Positions 1 through 11,800 of a DNA stretch of 64,000 nt are shown piece by piece. Under the pieces are notes generated by a model. The model worked only from the letters and a program-made list of their open reading frames with translations, was not told the DNA's origin and did not search any database. This stretch comes from Musa acuminata AAA Group (lineage: Eukaryota > Streptophyta > Magnoliopsida > Zingiberales > Musaceae): NCBI RefSeq assembly GCF_036884655.1, contig NC_088327.1:14744501-14808500 (forward strand). Reading direction: 5' to 3'. Positions within the stretch are counted from its first letter, which is position 1. Every line of letters begins with the position of its first letter. The translations under genes were made by a program, and so were the position numbers.

Positions 1-233
1 GGGGCGACATCACATGCTCAACGAAAGAATAGAAAATAAAAATCTCAAATTTCTCAAAAAGGTGTTCATCGTCGTGCGAAGATTGGTGAACAAAATCCAC
101 GAAACTGAAAACCACATATGAGATAGTTGTGTTACTTAGAGAGATTATATATCCCTGAATCCCTGTAGATCTGTAGGAGAGAATGAAGGAGGTCTAACGC
201 CCTCCTCTCTAGCGATGATCCACATAGTAGGGC
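1..233 (-). repeat. Copia-A 3' LTR, U5-side fragment
   Basis: This piece is the reverse complement of the right end of the LTR at about 32,560-32,780, with shared blocks such as GACATCACAT, TATATCCCTGAA and GATCTGTAGGAGAG. It stops at 233, where Sire-B begins. The matching continuation resumes at about 13,742. Confidence 0.75.
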
Positions 234-1456
234 TATTGAATCTCAGATTTTGATGATGAAATCAATTGGTAAATTATTTGATCTAATCTATATGTTGAGA
301 TAAGTGTGTAGGATTAACTACGATAGTGGTAAGGCATAAAGCATATGTTATGCAGGAGTCAAAGATCGAACAATATGTCGAAGATTCGGACAATGTGTCG
401 GAAGTTTGCCGAAAGCTCGTCGAGAGTTCTTCGGGAGCTTGCTAAGAGTTTGTCGGGAGTTCGTCGGAAGTTCGCCGAGAAGTTTATCGGAAGCTCACCG
501 AAAGTTCACCAAGAGAACAATTGACATACTAGATAGAGATTGCTTGTTTACATATCTTAATTATCGTAGTTAGATCATAAGTTGAGTTAGGATTAGGAGG
601 TAATCCCACTAACTCAGTTAGAGGACAACCTATTTAGCACATGAAGTCATGGCTGGTTGTGGCACCGCTAGGACCAATGGTGGCACCGCTTGGGACTCAG
701 TCTCCTAGGTGCTCTAGGTGGTGGTACTATTAGCAATTAATACTGTCAAGAGGCGGTATCGCCCTGTCAGGTAGTGGTACCACCATAGCTCGATCTCCGA
801 GATCTGTCAAGTGGTCATACTGCCCATACTGAGCGATGGTACCGCCAAGTGTCAGTCTGCAGGCGGTAGTACCGCCCAATAATGACAATGGTACATTAGC
901 ACCTTGAAATCCAAGGATATGATACTTTTTGGCTCCAATTCTAAAGCCATTGGGGCCTATAAATACCCCACCATTTTTTGTATGAAAGGGCACGAAAGTG
1001 TGAACAATATCTTAAAGTCTTGAGGTATTAAAAGTGTTGTAAAAGTGTAAAGAGTTCTCCACCTCCCTTTCTAGTATTGTAATAATTCAATAGAGGTATG
1101 AGGCTTATAAGGGTTATCTCCTAAACTCATAAAAAAGAGAAAGTGCCATAAAGAGATGGTTGGTTTTCGCCTATTGAAGTAAGACCATTAGTGGACGCTG
1201 GTGATCTTAACGGAGGAGGAATCGAAAGTAGATGTAGGTCACAATGACTAAACCACTATAAATTTCAGTGTGCTCATTTCTATTCTGCTTTTCATTACTG
1301 TCATTACTTTCTAAGTTAATTGCTAGTTCATTTACTCTAAAGTCAAGCACTTTTCGAGATTGGTTTTCAACGAATGAATATTTTATAAAATCGATGATTT
1401 TTCTATTGTACTAATTCACCCCCCCTCCCCTCTTAGTGCCGCTCTTGATCCTAACA
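234..1456 (+). repeat. Sire-B 5' LTR
   Basis: It begins TATTGAATCTCAG (a decayed TGTTGAATCT) and ends CTAACA just before the primer site. It contains a run of degenerate 11-12-bp units (AGTTCGTCGGA / AGTTCGCCGAG) at about 388-510 and GGTACCACC-type GC-rich motifs at about 650-870. The 87-codon minus-strand ORF at 730-993 lies wholly inside this LTR and is not a gene. Confidence 0.8.
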
Positions 1457-1457
1457 A

Positions 1458-1470
1458 TTAGTATCAGAGC
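1458..1470 (+). other. Sire-B primer binding site
   Basis: TTAGTATCAGAGC directly follows the 5' LTR. It differs by one base from TTGGTATCAGAGC, the usual complement of the plant initiator methionine tRNA 3' end used by Copia elements. Confidence 0.75.
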
Positions 1471-1554
1471 TCAGTTATTCTCAATTTGGTTTAAAACCCA
1501 AGAGAGATAGCTTTTGCCGATAATCTAGAGAGTCATTCTATCACTCGTCCTCAA

Positions 1555-1896
1555 ATGTTCAATGAGACATATTACACATATTGGAAAACTAGGTTGAAGA
1601 TATTCTTAATTTCTATGGATTTTGAGTTATGGAATATCATTGAAAACGGATTTCAAAAGTCCTCTCTTCTAATGAGCGAATGGAATGACTTAGAGAAGAC
1701 TTTCTCTTTGAACGCCTAAGCTATGAATGCTTTTTTTTGTGCTTTGGATAAAAATGAATTCAATCGAGTTTCTATTTGCGAAATGACTTATAACATTTAG
1801 CATATACTTGAAATCACACACGAAGACACAAGTAGGGTTAAGGAGTCAAAAATCAATTTTTTGATTCATAGTTATGAATTATTCCCGCATGAAACC
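1555..1896 (+). pseudogene. Sire-B gag remnant (UBN2-type)
   Basis: The + frame begins MFNETYYTYWKTRLKIF at 1,555 and later reads NAFFCALDKNEFNRVS, then VKESKINFLIHSYELF. This is the usual order of the N-terminal gag domain of Sirevirus and related Copia elements. A stop codon (CATTTAG, near 1,800) breaks it. It is cut off at 1,896 where Sire-C begins. Confidence 0.75.
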
Positions 1897-3296
1897 TGTT
1901 AGGATTAAGAGCGGCACTAAGAGGGGGGGTGAATTAGTGCAACGGAAAAATTATAACTTTCAATAGTCTACGTTTTGATTAAAACCAATTCCGACGAAAA
2001 TCGTTTCGTAAGGAGTTTAACTTGAAAGTGTATGAGAGTGTAGAGAAGGCAGTAAGAAAGTAATGTAGCTTGCAGTAATGTAACTTGCACAAATTGAAAA
2101 GCAAACTAGAATTTAGAGTGGTTTGGTCTTTGTGACCTACATTCACTTTCAGATTCCTTCTCCTTCGAGGTCACCGGCGTCCACTAATGGCCTTCCTTTA
2201 ATAAGCGAAGGCCAACCACCTTTTACAGCTCTTTCTCCTTTTGCCGGGTTTAGGAGACAACCCTTACAAGTCTCACTCCTCTTTCTTGGATGGTTACAAG
2301 GCTAAGAGATGAAGGAGGAGAACTCTTCTCACTTTTACAACACTTTAAGACTCAAGAATTCAAGACTATGCCAATGCTTTCGTGCCCTTTCATAAAAAAA
2401 AGGATAGGGTATTTATAAGCCCCAATGGTTTCAAAAATAGAGCCAAAAAGTGTCTCATCCCAGATTTCCAATGTACTAACGGTACCACTGCCATTACTAG
2501 GGGGTACTACTGACTGCAGTCTGACACTGGGTGGTACCACCGCCTGATCGAGCTCGGAGACCGAGCTCTAGCGGTACCATCGCCTAATAGGGGCAGTACC
2601 ACCGTTGGCAATATTAAATGCTAGCGGTACCACGGCCTAGTCTGGGCGGTGGTGGTTTCAGAAATAGAGCCAAAAGGTGTCTCATCCCGGATTTCCAAGG
2701 TACTAACGATACCACTGCCATTACTAAGGGGTACTACCGACTGCAGTCTGACACTGGGTGGTACCACCGCCTGACCGAGCTCTAGCGGTACCATCGCCTG
2801 ATAGGGGCAGTACCACCATTGGCAATATTAAATGCTAGCGGTACCACGGCCCAGTCTGAGCGGTGCCACCGCCCAGACTACTTGGGGGACTTGGTCACCA
2901 GGTGGTGCCACTACCGACCATGTTTTTAAGGGCTGAATAGGCTGTTTAATCCGGCCCAATTCCGGCGAGCTTTTGGCGAACTTCCGGCGAACTCTCAGCA
3001 ATGTTCCGATGTACTCCCGGCAAGCTCCTGGACTTTATAACGATCTTCTTGGCGAGCTCCGATGAGCTTCTTTGGCAAGCTCTTGGACTTCTCGGTTAGT
3101 TCCGACAGAACTTCCGACGAACGTCCAGACTTTCGACGAACTCTTGAACTCCCAACGAGATCTCGATCTTGACTCTAGCATAACACATACTTTATGTCTT
3201 ACTACTATTGTAGTTAATCCTGCACACTTTTCTCAATATATAGATTAGATCAAATAATTTATAATTGACTGAATCATCAAAATTCGAGATTCAACA
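1897..3296 (-). repeat. Sire-C 3' LTR with an internal tandem duplication
   Basis: This LTR is about 1.4 kb, longer than the 1.22-kb Sire-B LTR. A segment starting GGTTTCA at 2,427 is repeated at 2,654, a 227-bp offset, and contains TGTCTCATCC, CTGACACTGGGTGGTACC and related motifs. The second copy has a short internal deletion. The reverse complement of the TTCGCCGG-type short repeats is at about 2,960-3,160. ORFs at 2,123 and 2,352 fall inside this LTR and are spurious. Confidence 0.8.
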
Positions 3297-4533
3297 ATCT
3301 CCCCCTTTTTGATGATGACAATCAATTGATAACGGAGTTAACCTTAACTCCTATCTATATGTTATACTTGAGAAAAGACATTCTTGAATTCAAGGCCTTT
3401 GAATTTAAGAATCAAACCGATAAGTTAAGTTTATTAAACTTATCAACATGCACATCATAATTCCTATCATGATCTAACATTCTCAAAATATGATGCCAAA
3501 TATTTATCAAAATGATGTCAAGGCATAATATCCATTTCTAAGTATGATATTTCAAATATGAAAGATGATAAAGATAGCAATTCATCATCCTATGGCGAGA
3601 TATCAATTGTAAAATACCAAGTTAAGCTCTAGATATCTTATCATAATGAATAAAATTTATCAAGCAAATATTTTAAGTATATATGATGAAATACATTGCA
3701 TACATTTGTCATCAATTTACCATATTTTGGTATTATTTCTCCCCCTTTGTCATCAACAAAAAGGAGAACAATTCAATAATGCAAGTATGGTAAAAAAAAA
3801 TTCAAGTTTCACACTTAAAAGTTCTCATCATTAAATGTTATCAACATTAAAGTGATAGATTCCATCAACTTCTCCCCCTTTGTCATCACAACTTTGCATG
3901 AAGAAGAGGAAGGAAAGTAAGGAGGGAATCCATTAAAAACTAAATTTATGAAATGATTTAAATTAAGTCAAAAATGATAAATAAGTTTTCGTTAAAATAT
4001 GCTTTCATTTTGACAAAGAGAAGGGATTCATAAAAAGGATCAAGATATCTATACGAAATCAAATCCCCAATCTTGCAAGTAATCATCGCACACTAAAATT
4101 CATCTTTCAAGAACCAAGATATCCATTGGAATTCAGAAAATTCATCTTTCATGAGAGGAATAAGGAGGAATTCATAGGAGAGTATCACATGAAAGAGAAA
4201 TTTACGAATAAAACTTCATAGTGAGAGGAGCATTGCATCAAATCCATTTCTCATTAAAAATTCATAAGAGTGAAATTCGTGAGAGATACATTTGTCAATG
4301 AATTTCATGTATCAAACATCATTAAGTGATGGAGCAAGGATATGAAGTAAACTTGATATCAAGGAAGATAAAAATAAAATAAATTCATGAAAGCTCCATT
4401 TATGAAATACAGAAAGATAGTCCAGAAAAGATATACATCAAATTCATGCATTTGGATAAATTAACATTCCTAACTCTCTTCTAATAAAATTATATTGTTC
4501 TTCACTTAAATGTTTTGTAAAGATGTCGACTAA
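3297..4533 (-). other. Sire-C non-coding spacer with repeated polypurine-tract motifs
   Basis: The stretch between pol and the 3' LTR carries three CT-rich tracts on the + strand: TCTCCCCCTTTTTTGATGAT at 3,299 and CTCCCCCTTTGTCATCA at about 3,739 and 3,873. Read on the minus strand these are TGATGACAAAGGGGGAG, the multiplied PPT-like motif described for Sireviruses. No coding potential was recognised. Confidence 0.7.
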
Positions 4534-6487
4534 TTAATGTTTCGTATCAATAAACTCTAAGATTACATCATGATTATTGACATAATCTCGTATAGAGTGA
4601 TGTCTAATATCAATATGTTTAGTTCTAGAGTGTTGAATGAGATTTTTTGTTAAACATATTATACTTGTGTTATCACATTTTATGGAAATATTTTTAAGAT
4701 GAATCTTATAATCCTCTAAAGTATTTTTCATCCACACAACTTGTGCACAACATGCACCAGCTGCAATGTACTCCGTCTCGGTTGTAGATAGTGCAACCAA
4801 GTTTTGTTTCTTGGAAGACCAAGAAACAAGTGCATGTCTTAAAAATTGATATGTTCTGGATGTGCTTTTTCTATCTAATCTACATCCAGCAAAATTCACA
4901 TCAGCATAAGCAATTAGTTCAAAGTTCTCGAATTTTAGATACCATAATCCTAGATAAGTGGTTTCTTTAAAATATCTAAGAATTTTCTTAACTGCTTTAA
5001 GATAAGATATCTTAGGATTAGATTGAAACTTAACATAAAGTTCTACACTAAACATGATATCCAGTCTAGTTGCGGTGAGGTATAGTAAACTTTCTATCAT
5101 ACCTCTATAAGCTTTTTGATCAAAGCTTTCTTCACTTTCATCAATGTCTAACTTAGTGGAGGTACTCATGGGAGTATTGATAGCCTTTGAGCTATCCATA
5201 TTAAACCTTTTTAGCAAATCTAAAGCATATTTTGTTTGACTAAGAAAAATATCATTACTTAGTTGTTTGATTTGTAAGCCTAAAAAGAAAATTAATTCCC
5301 CCATTAGGCTTATTTCAAACTCTAGACTCATACTTTTGGCAAATGATTCCCATAAAAATTCATTCGTGGAATCGAAAATAATGTCATCAATATAAATTTG
5401 AATAATAAGAAAATTATTTTTAAAATTTTTAATAAACAATGTAGTATCGACCTTGCCTTTAGAGAAATTATTTTCAATAAGAAATGAGCTAAGTCTCTCA
5501 TACTAAACCCTTGGGGCTTGTTTCAATCCATAGAGAGCTTTAGTCAATTTAAATACATGATTAGGGAGATTATCATTTTCAAATCCGGGAGGTTATTCAA
5601 TATAAACTTCTTCAGAAATAAAGCCATTAAGAAAAGTACTTTTAACATTCATTTGAAATAACTTAAAATTATTACTACTAGCATAAGCAAGGAGCATCCT
5701 TATGGCTTTTAATCGTGCCACAGGAGCAAAGGTTTCTTCATAGTCGATACCTTCTTCTTGGTTGAAACCCTTGGCCACTAATCTAGCCTTGTTTCTAATC
5801 ACAATACCAAATTCATCTTGCTTGTTTCTAAAGACCCATTTAGTACTAATAACTAAATGGTCATTTGGTTTTGAAACAAGCTTCCATACCTCATTTCTCT
5901 CAAATTGATTTAACTTTTCTTGCATTGCGATGACCCATGAATCATCTTACAAGGCCTCGTCAATGCATTTAGGTTCAATTTGGGAGAGAAAAGTGACATT
6001 TGTACAAAAATTCTTAAGAGAAGAATGAGTTTGAACCCCTTTTGTTGTGTCTCCCATGATTAGCTCCTTAGGATAAGCATCTACATACTTCCATTCCTTG
6101 GGTAAGGATGTTTCGGAAGAAGATGCATCCAAGTTGCTAAATGAAATAAAGGTTTCATTTAAATTCAAAGCATCAAAATTAACATCATCATCAAGATCAT
6201 TTTTCTTAACTTCAGAAACTTTATTAAAAATAACATGAATGGACTATTCTATAACCAAAGTTCTTTTGTTAAAAATACGAACGACCTTAGAGATAGAAGA
6301 ATAGCTAAGAAAAATTTCTTCATCGGATTTTGCATCAAATTTACCTAAGACATCATTTTCATTCAAGATAAAGCATTTACATTCGAAAACTTTAAAATAT
6401 GAAATGTTGGGATTTTTGTTATTCCACAACTCAAGGAGTTTTGGAGAGTAATGGTCTTACTAGAACCCTATTCATAACATAGCATGT
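4534..6487 (-). pseudogene. Sire-C pol remnant: integrase end, reverse transcriptase, RNase H
   Basis: Reading the minus strand from 6,487, integrase residues YVMNRVLVRPLLSKTP are followed, after a small frameshift near 6,437, by NPNISYFKVFECKCFI. Next come the RT start ([12 protein letters not shown], 5,593-5,925) and an RT/RNase H ORF at 4,534-5,439. That ORF has the YIDD catalytic motif near its start, then ETEYIAAGACCA, CDNTSIICLTKN and RTKHIDIRHH. Several frameshifts and stops separate the open parts, so it is dead as a polyprotein, although the RT active site is intact. Confidence 0.8.
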
Positions 6488-7365
6488 CGTATTTAGAAAT
6501 GTTCATAAGGGTAAATATGTAGATTTAGAAGAATTGAGTAATTTAGAACCAATTCAATGGTTTGCTAACCTATATATCCTTACAATTCTTCAAATAAGTG
6601 AACCTAATTTATCCTAGACTTATTAGGTTATTTTACAACAACTTACATATGAAAAACATGATAGGGTATCCACTTATCTCTTAGGATATCACATACCCAT
6701 TACGAATAGCGTAATTTGCAACCTCATTGGAATTTTTGAGAAAATAAGAGGTTGTTACCTTAGAGGACAATGAGATGAAGAATCAGTTGAGACCACTTAT
6801 TCTGAAACCTTATGTACCATTTTTGGTAATCCAAACTTGTTTACTACCTTTTAATATCAAATTGCTTCATCACATCTTGATAAGTATTATACTCCTAAAA
6901 TAATATCATCATGATGAAGTTAGCCAAATTAAAGTAGGAACGATGTATTGGATTATGAAGGGATTGGTTACTTGATATAATAAAACATAATTGAACTATC
7001 AAAAAAGGATATGATACTTCCATATGGTGGCTTGATCACTAGACTAATCCATGCATATGACATAGTCATTCCATCTGACGAAGAAATCTTGAAACTAGAT
7101 AGGTTTAATATCATAAATAGAAACCTGCTAAGAAGATTAAGATGTATAGTCAGAAATGGGGCTTGAACTAGATTATCTAGAAGGACTGACCACCCACCCC
7201 ACCTGATCCAGAATCTAAAATACCATTATTTAGGGAAAACCAATCTCCTCCTACTAGTCCCTTTGAGGCAACACCTCCAATAGAGCAAGCATCCTCCTCA
7301 TTTGCTGACGCCATAGGGACTCGAATGGATCGAGTTGTAGCAAATTTATCAATAACTTAATACTT
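6488..7365 (+). pseudogene. Sire-B env-like / plant transposon-domain ORF remnant
   Basis: The + strand shows broken frames reading VDLEELSNLEPIQWF near 6,515, LITRLIHAYDIVIPSDEE near 7,031, and a C-terminal ASSSFADAIGTRMDRVV near 7,290. The position after pol, and phrases like PYGGLITRL, resemble the extra ORF with a putative plant transposon domain found in some Sireviruses. Stops and frameshifts are frequent. The family assignment is from memory and moderate. Confidence 0.5.
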
Positions 7366-7948
7366 TGTTTAGATATTTTGATTTAACACCACCTGAATAC
7401 CTAATGTATGTCTTTTTATTGATGACAAAGGGGGAAAAGTTGACAGATCCTCCTTAATATTATGAACTGTTGATGTTGTGAACTCTTTAATGTTGTGAAA
7501 TATTTAATATTGTGAACTTTTGATGTTGTGAACTCTTGTTGTGAACTTTTGATGTTGCAAACTCGTTAATGTTGTGAACTTTTGATGTTGTTAACTCTTT
7601 AATGTTGTGACCTTTTGAATGTTACAATGCAACGTCAGATTCTCTTTAATATTGTAAACTTTTGAACGTCACCATGCAATAATGTAAGTATTATAAAGGT
7701 TATAATGACGTATCATACAAGTAGCGATGTAAGGCTTGCCCAAAGTATTTTATCATGAAGTAATGAAATTGTGCATTTAATACCTTGATGACTTGAAACT
7801 ATGATGATGCACAATACATGAAATTTCTAAATTAAAATCGATTAAGTCTTGAATTCAAGTTTGTCTTTTCTTAAATATGATATATAGATAGGAGGAGTTA
7901 AGGTTAACTTCATCATCAATTGGTTGTCATCATAAAAAAAGGGGAGAT
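7366..7948 (+). repeat. Sire-B 3' non-coding tail: PPT motifs and a GTTGTGAAC tandem region
   Basis: TGATGACAAAGGGGGA at about 7,420 and AAAAAAAGGGGAGATTG at 7,934-7,950 are polypurine tracts; the second abuts the 3' LTR. Between them, about 7,465-7,620, the phrase GTTGTGAAC recurs six or more times with spacers ending TTTTGAT or TCTTTAAT. This is a degenerate tandem array of roughly 15-35-bp units. Confidence 0.65.
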
Positions 7949-8415
7949 TGTTGAATCTCATATTTTGATGATGAAATCAATTGGTAAATTGTTTGATATA
8001 ATCTATATGTTGAGATAAGTATGCATGATTAACTACGATAGCGGTAAGACATAAAGTAGATATTGGGCCAGAGTCAAAGATCGAATGATACATCAAAGAT
8101 CTGGACGATGTGTGGAAAGTTTACTGGAAGCTCGTCGAGAGTTCGTCGGGGTTTCGCCGGAAGTTCACCGGAAGTTCACCGAGAAGTTCACCGGAAGCTC
8201 GTCGAGAAGTTCGCTGAGAGAACAATTGGCATACCGGATAGAGATTGCTTGTTTAAATGTCTTAATTATCATAGTTAGACCATAAGTTGAGTTAAGATTG
8301 GGAGGTAATCTCACTAACTCAGTTAGGGGCCAATTGGGCCCTTAATAGGGCTGAATTGGGCTGGTTGAAATAGCCCATTCAGCACCTGAAGTCATGGCCA
8401 GCAGTGGCACCACTT
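7949..8415 (+). repeat. Sire-B 3' LTR, first part
   Basis: It starts TGTTGAATCTCATATTTTGA immediately after the polypurine tract. The TTCGCCGGA-type short repeats recur at about 8,118-8,220. It is interrupted at 8,416 by NA-D and resumes at 12,981. Confidence 0.85.
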
Positions 8416-8861
8416 TGACACGCACTTAGCTGGTTTTGCCTAAGTCGTGCGGCACCCTTGCGCGTCCGTCCGCAAAGGTCAGCCTCCCCGAAGCCTCCCA
8501 TTGTCCCTTAGGACCAACAAAAGAGAGAACGGGTTAAAGAGAACGCCTCAATCGGGATCCACAAGCAAACATGTCCGAAAAATACTTCATAGACAATGCA
8601 AATTACAAACAGACTTTACAAGCTCTGAACAGTGGCACAACAAAGGGTAAAATGGTCCATTATAGACCGAAAATCTCTCGCACGTGTCCACATGACACAA
8701 CCTTTATTTACAAGCCTAAAGAGGCCACCAACCCAACTAAAATGGGACTATTAAGCCTTCGGCCGCCCCTCTACCTGCTGTACAAGGCATGAACATGCCA
8801 AACGACACGGACATACATAAGCATTACATCAAACACCCTGTTTCGAAGTTTGTCCGTGACA
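8416..8861 (-). repeat. NA-D 3' LTR
   Basis: 446 bp, co-linear with 12,535-12,980 with four transitions and one transversion by eye. Short ORFs at 8,447 and 8,571 recur at identical offsets in the other LTR and are not genes. Confidence 0.9.
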
Positions 8862-8877
8862 TTCTCCCCCACTTATC
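8862..8877 (-). other. NA-D polypurine tract
   Basis: The + strand TTCTCCCCCACTTATC reads GATAAGTGGGGGAGAA on the minus strand, directly next to the 3' LTR, as expected for second-strand priming. Confidence 0.8.
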
Positions 8878-11800
8878 CCTTCGACGTCATCGTCGAAGCC
8901 TTTGTGAACACTGCAACTCTTCGCCTTTGCTGAGTCTTCAATCTTCTGCTCTAGCTGCAATGCGCCTCCTGGCTCCCAGCTGCTCTCCGCTGCTGTTTCT
9001 GAGTAGTCGAACCTTTGATCCGCCATGCTGCTTCAACTCACCAATAACTCTGACTCTGGTGTGGGGTTGGCTGAGTTGTGTTGATCCTTGTTGATTCCTG
9101 CGGATCCCCCAAAATGAAGGAAAAGACCATCCTTACTGCGCCAGTCTCTCAAAAATTCCACATGCTGCTTGAACTGGGTGGATGCTTGTTGGAGCTTTAA
9201 CGAGTATCGCATCACAAACTTATGAAGTTTTGGGTCCTTCCTCCACAACATCTGCTCATTGACTCTTCTTTCAGTTAGTTGTCACATCCAAGTAGGTTCG
9301 CATCACTTCCGCTTTCGATTGGCATTTCGTTGGGAAATGAAGCGGACAATCTACTCTCAGTAGCACTGATCACCGTTGGTGAGGATTTGACAACTGTTGT
9401 CTTCCATTCTCTTCGAAGGGTCTTTGAACTTGTGCAGAGCTCCTCTGCTGGATAGATAAGAGAATTGGGGTACTCGGTTTCGCCCATTCTCTTAAGAGTT
9501 GAGAAGGCAAAGGTTACTTGACTTCGCCCGCCTCCTCGAGGTTGTACTTCATGCATCGAGCTGGTTACTGGCCTTCACCTGCTCTTTGCTCACACTTCTA
9601 AAGCACTTGAAGTGTTTGCACTCCTTGCGTTGAGTTAGTTACTGTGATTCACCTTCTCAATGCCATTGAACTTCTGGAATGCAGGAAGTTTTCACCCCAA
9701 CTTGGAGTAATTCTCTGATAGATGAGGTCGCCTCTGGGATTGTACCGTCTTCTCCATCAACCCTGCCGCCTACTCCACTGAGTAGCAAAGGTACAGCACC
9801 GCGTACTGCTTGCTTCGTTCCTTGGTCGTGCACTCTTGCATGACCCGAAGTCCTTCACTTACGGCTATCTTGATGAGAAACTTGTTGACACCGGTCTTAC
9901 GAAGTTCTTCGGCCTCTGCCCTTCAGCCTTGTCTCGGTACTTGAAGATTGTCTCTGCATTCTCCACCTCCTCGGCCCCTTTCACGACCAAGCGCTCTCCC
10001 TCCATGAGAGCAAGGGATCAATGACTTTCACGGAAGTCCCGCCTCTACGGTACCATGGCGCTGCCATGCCCATGATCCTACTATCCGTCTCCTCGCATCT
10101 GTATCCCTTTTCTTCATGATCAGTAGATATGTCTCCGTGGCACTCCTCTGAGTCCACCTCCATTCTGACTGATGCTTGATTTTGGGTAGCTAAGTCCCGC
10201 TGGACTCGTCATCGCTTCCTCGCCCCTTTCGACCTCCTGCTTCAACACCTCTGTGTTCACCAAGCAGTCCGTTTGGTCGATGGAAAGACAGACTGTAACT
10301 CCCATGCATGGCCACTGCCATCACGTTGTAGGGTTTGCACCGATTCTGTTCTCCTTAGCTTCCTTGGTAGCAACGTTCGCTTACTCGGCCTTGTCCTCTG
10401 ACTTGCCGGGCTCCCTTAAGCGAATATGAGCTCTAGAGCAGTCCAACTCTCCAGCTGCTTCGATCATACCTCTGCATGATCAAGTTCCTCCCATGGAACT
10501 CACTGGTACTTGCATTCGAACTTTTCCTTTGGTGGAACCCAGCCCCCATATGCTGATGACCAAGGTTTTCATCCGATGCAAAATTCGATGCACGCACGGA
10601 AGACCCGCCTCTGCGGTACCATGGCCTTCACTCCTTGAATCCATAGCCCTTCTTGCCGTCGTGTTGTTCACCGAAGTGGAGCTCCCAGTAGCTCCCGATC
10701 ATACCTCCATATGATCTAGTCCCTCCCGGGACTATGTCGTGTGTGTCGCATTGCCACGAACTGTTCCACCACGATCCGCTGCACCATGTCGCCTCCTGGT
10801 GACATCTCCATTGCATTCTGATCCTTGTGGAATAAACTCGAATTGTGAACCCTCCATGTGTGGCCTCTGCCAATACATCGCAGAGTCCCCTCCACCTTCG
10901 ATTTTGTTCGCTCCTTTGGCAATCGACCTTCATCCACCCACTCTTGGGTCACACCTAGATGAAGCACCGCTCTAGGACAGTCCGTCGCCTAGTAGCTCCC
11001 GAAGTCCACCGACTTCACTGTAATTTGTGCACCATTGCCTGAATCCTGGGCCTCTGCCCCTACCAGCACAATCTCCGCTGCGCACTGCTTCCTTCATGGC
11101 AACTTGAATGGCAACACTGTGGCATATTCTTCAAGAGTACCCGCCTCTGCGTCCTCTTGCCCCGTGCTAAGGCCTTCTGAACCCAACTTCGCCTCCGCAA
11201 ATTGAGTCGCCTTAGTTCCTCCATCAAATGCTCCTCCGAGATAAGGTGCATGTGCCCAGAAGCTCCCTTCGTCTTTGGCACCATGCAAGATGAGTCCACT
11301 CCGTCAGAATGAAGGACCCATGGAACAACATGATCCTGCTCTTGCCTCTACAAGAGTTCATGTCCTTGACCTCTGTCTAAGGAAAGCACTGTGCCTCTGC
11401 TCCATGTTCCAACTTCTCTGCTGGCTCCCTTCATGCGGCTTGGGTACTTCGCCAAGTTACACCCAAGTTGCTCCGCTCCTCATTTTTGCATTGAGTCGAT
11501 GGTGGCCCTCGTGCCCACCATTCCACGGGTCAGCCCTCCCTTGAGTCCGATCTCCATATCGACTCTAAGTGTGCCTTCATTTAAGTTGCTTCAGGTCGCT
11601 CCCCCACTTGATCTCGCAATGCATCCACCCATGCATTCTCTCGAGCGAGATCATGTGACAACTCCTCGCTGCTTGCTCGGTCCATTGAGCTTCGTGGAGT
11701 TGTTGTTTGTGAGGTACTCCTCCTCAACATGTGAAGTCCGTCTCACATGATTCTCCCTCTGGAGAGCCGAGACTTATCCCTCCTGGATAACTATCCCATT

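Larger units (their letters stand above)
1897..6487 (-). mobile_element. Sire-C: truncated minus-strand Sirevirus nested in Sire-B gag
   Basis: A 3' LTR lies at 1,897-3,296 (TGTTAGGATT to GATTCAACA on the + strand), followed by a reverse-strand polypurine tract at 3,297-3,312, a non-coding spacer with further PPT-like motifs, and pol (RNase H, RT, part of integrase) to 6,487. At 6,487/6,488 the minus-strand integrase reading stops and plus-strand Sire-B sequence resumes. The gag, protease, most of integrase and the 5' LTR are therefore deleted. The family is the same as Sire-B but in opposite orientation. Confidence 0.8.

Noticed and set aside
7440..7640. Regularly spaced GTTGTGAAC repeats that could suggest a CRISPR-like array
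   Set aside because: Spacers are short and similar to each other, the setting is a plant retrotransposon tail, and no cas genes exist.
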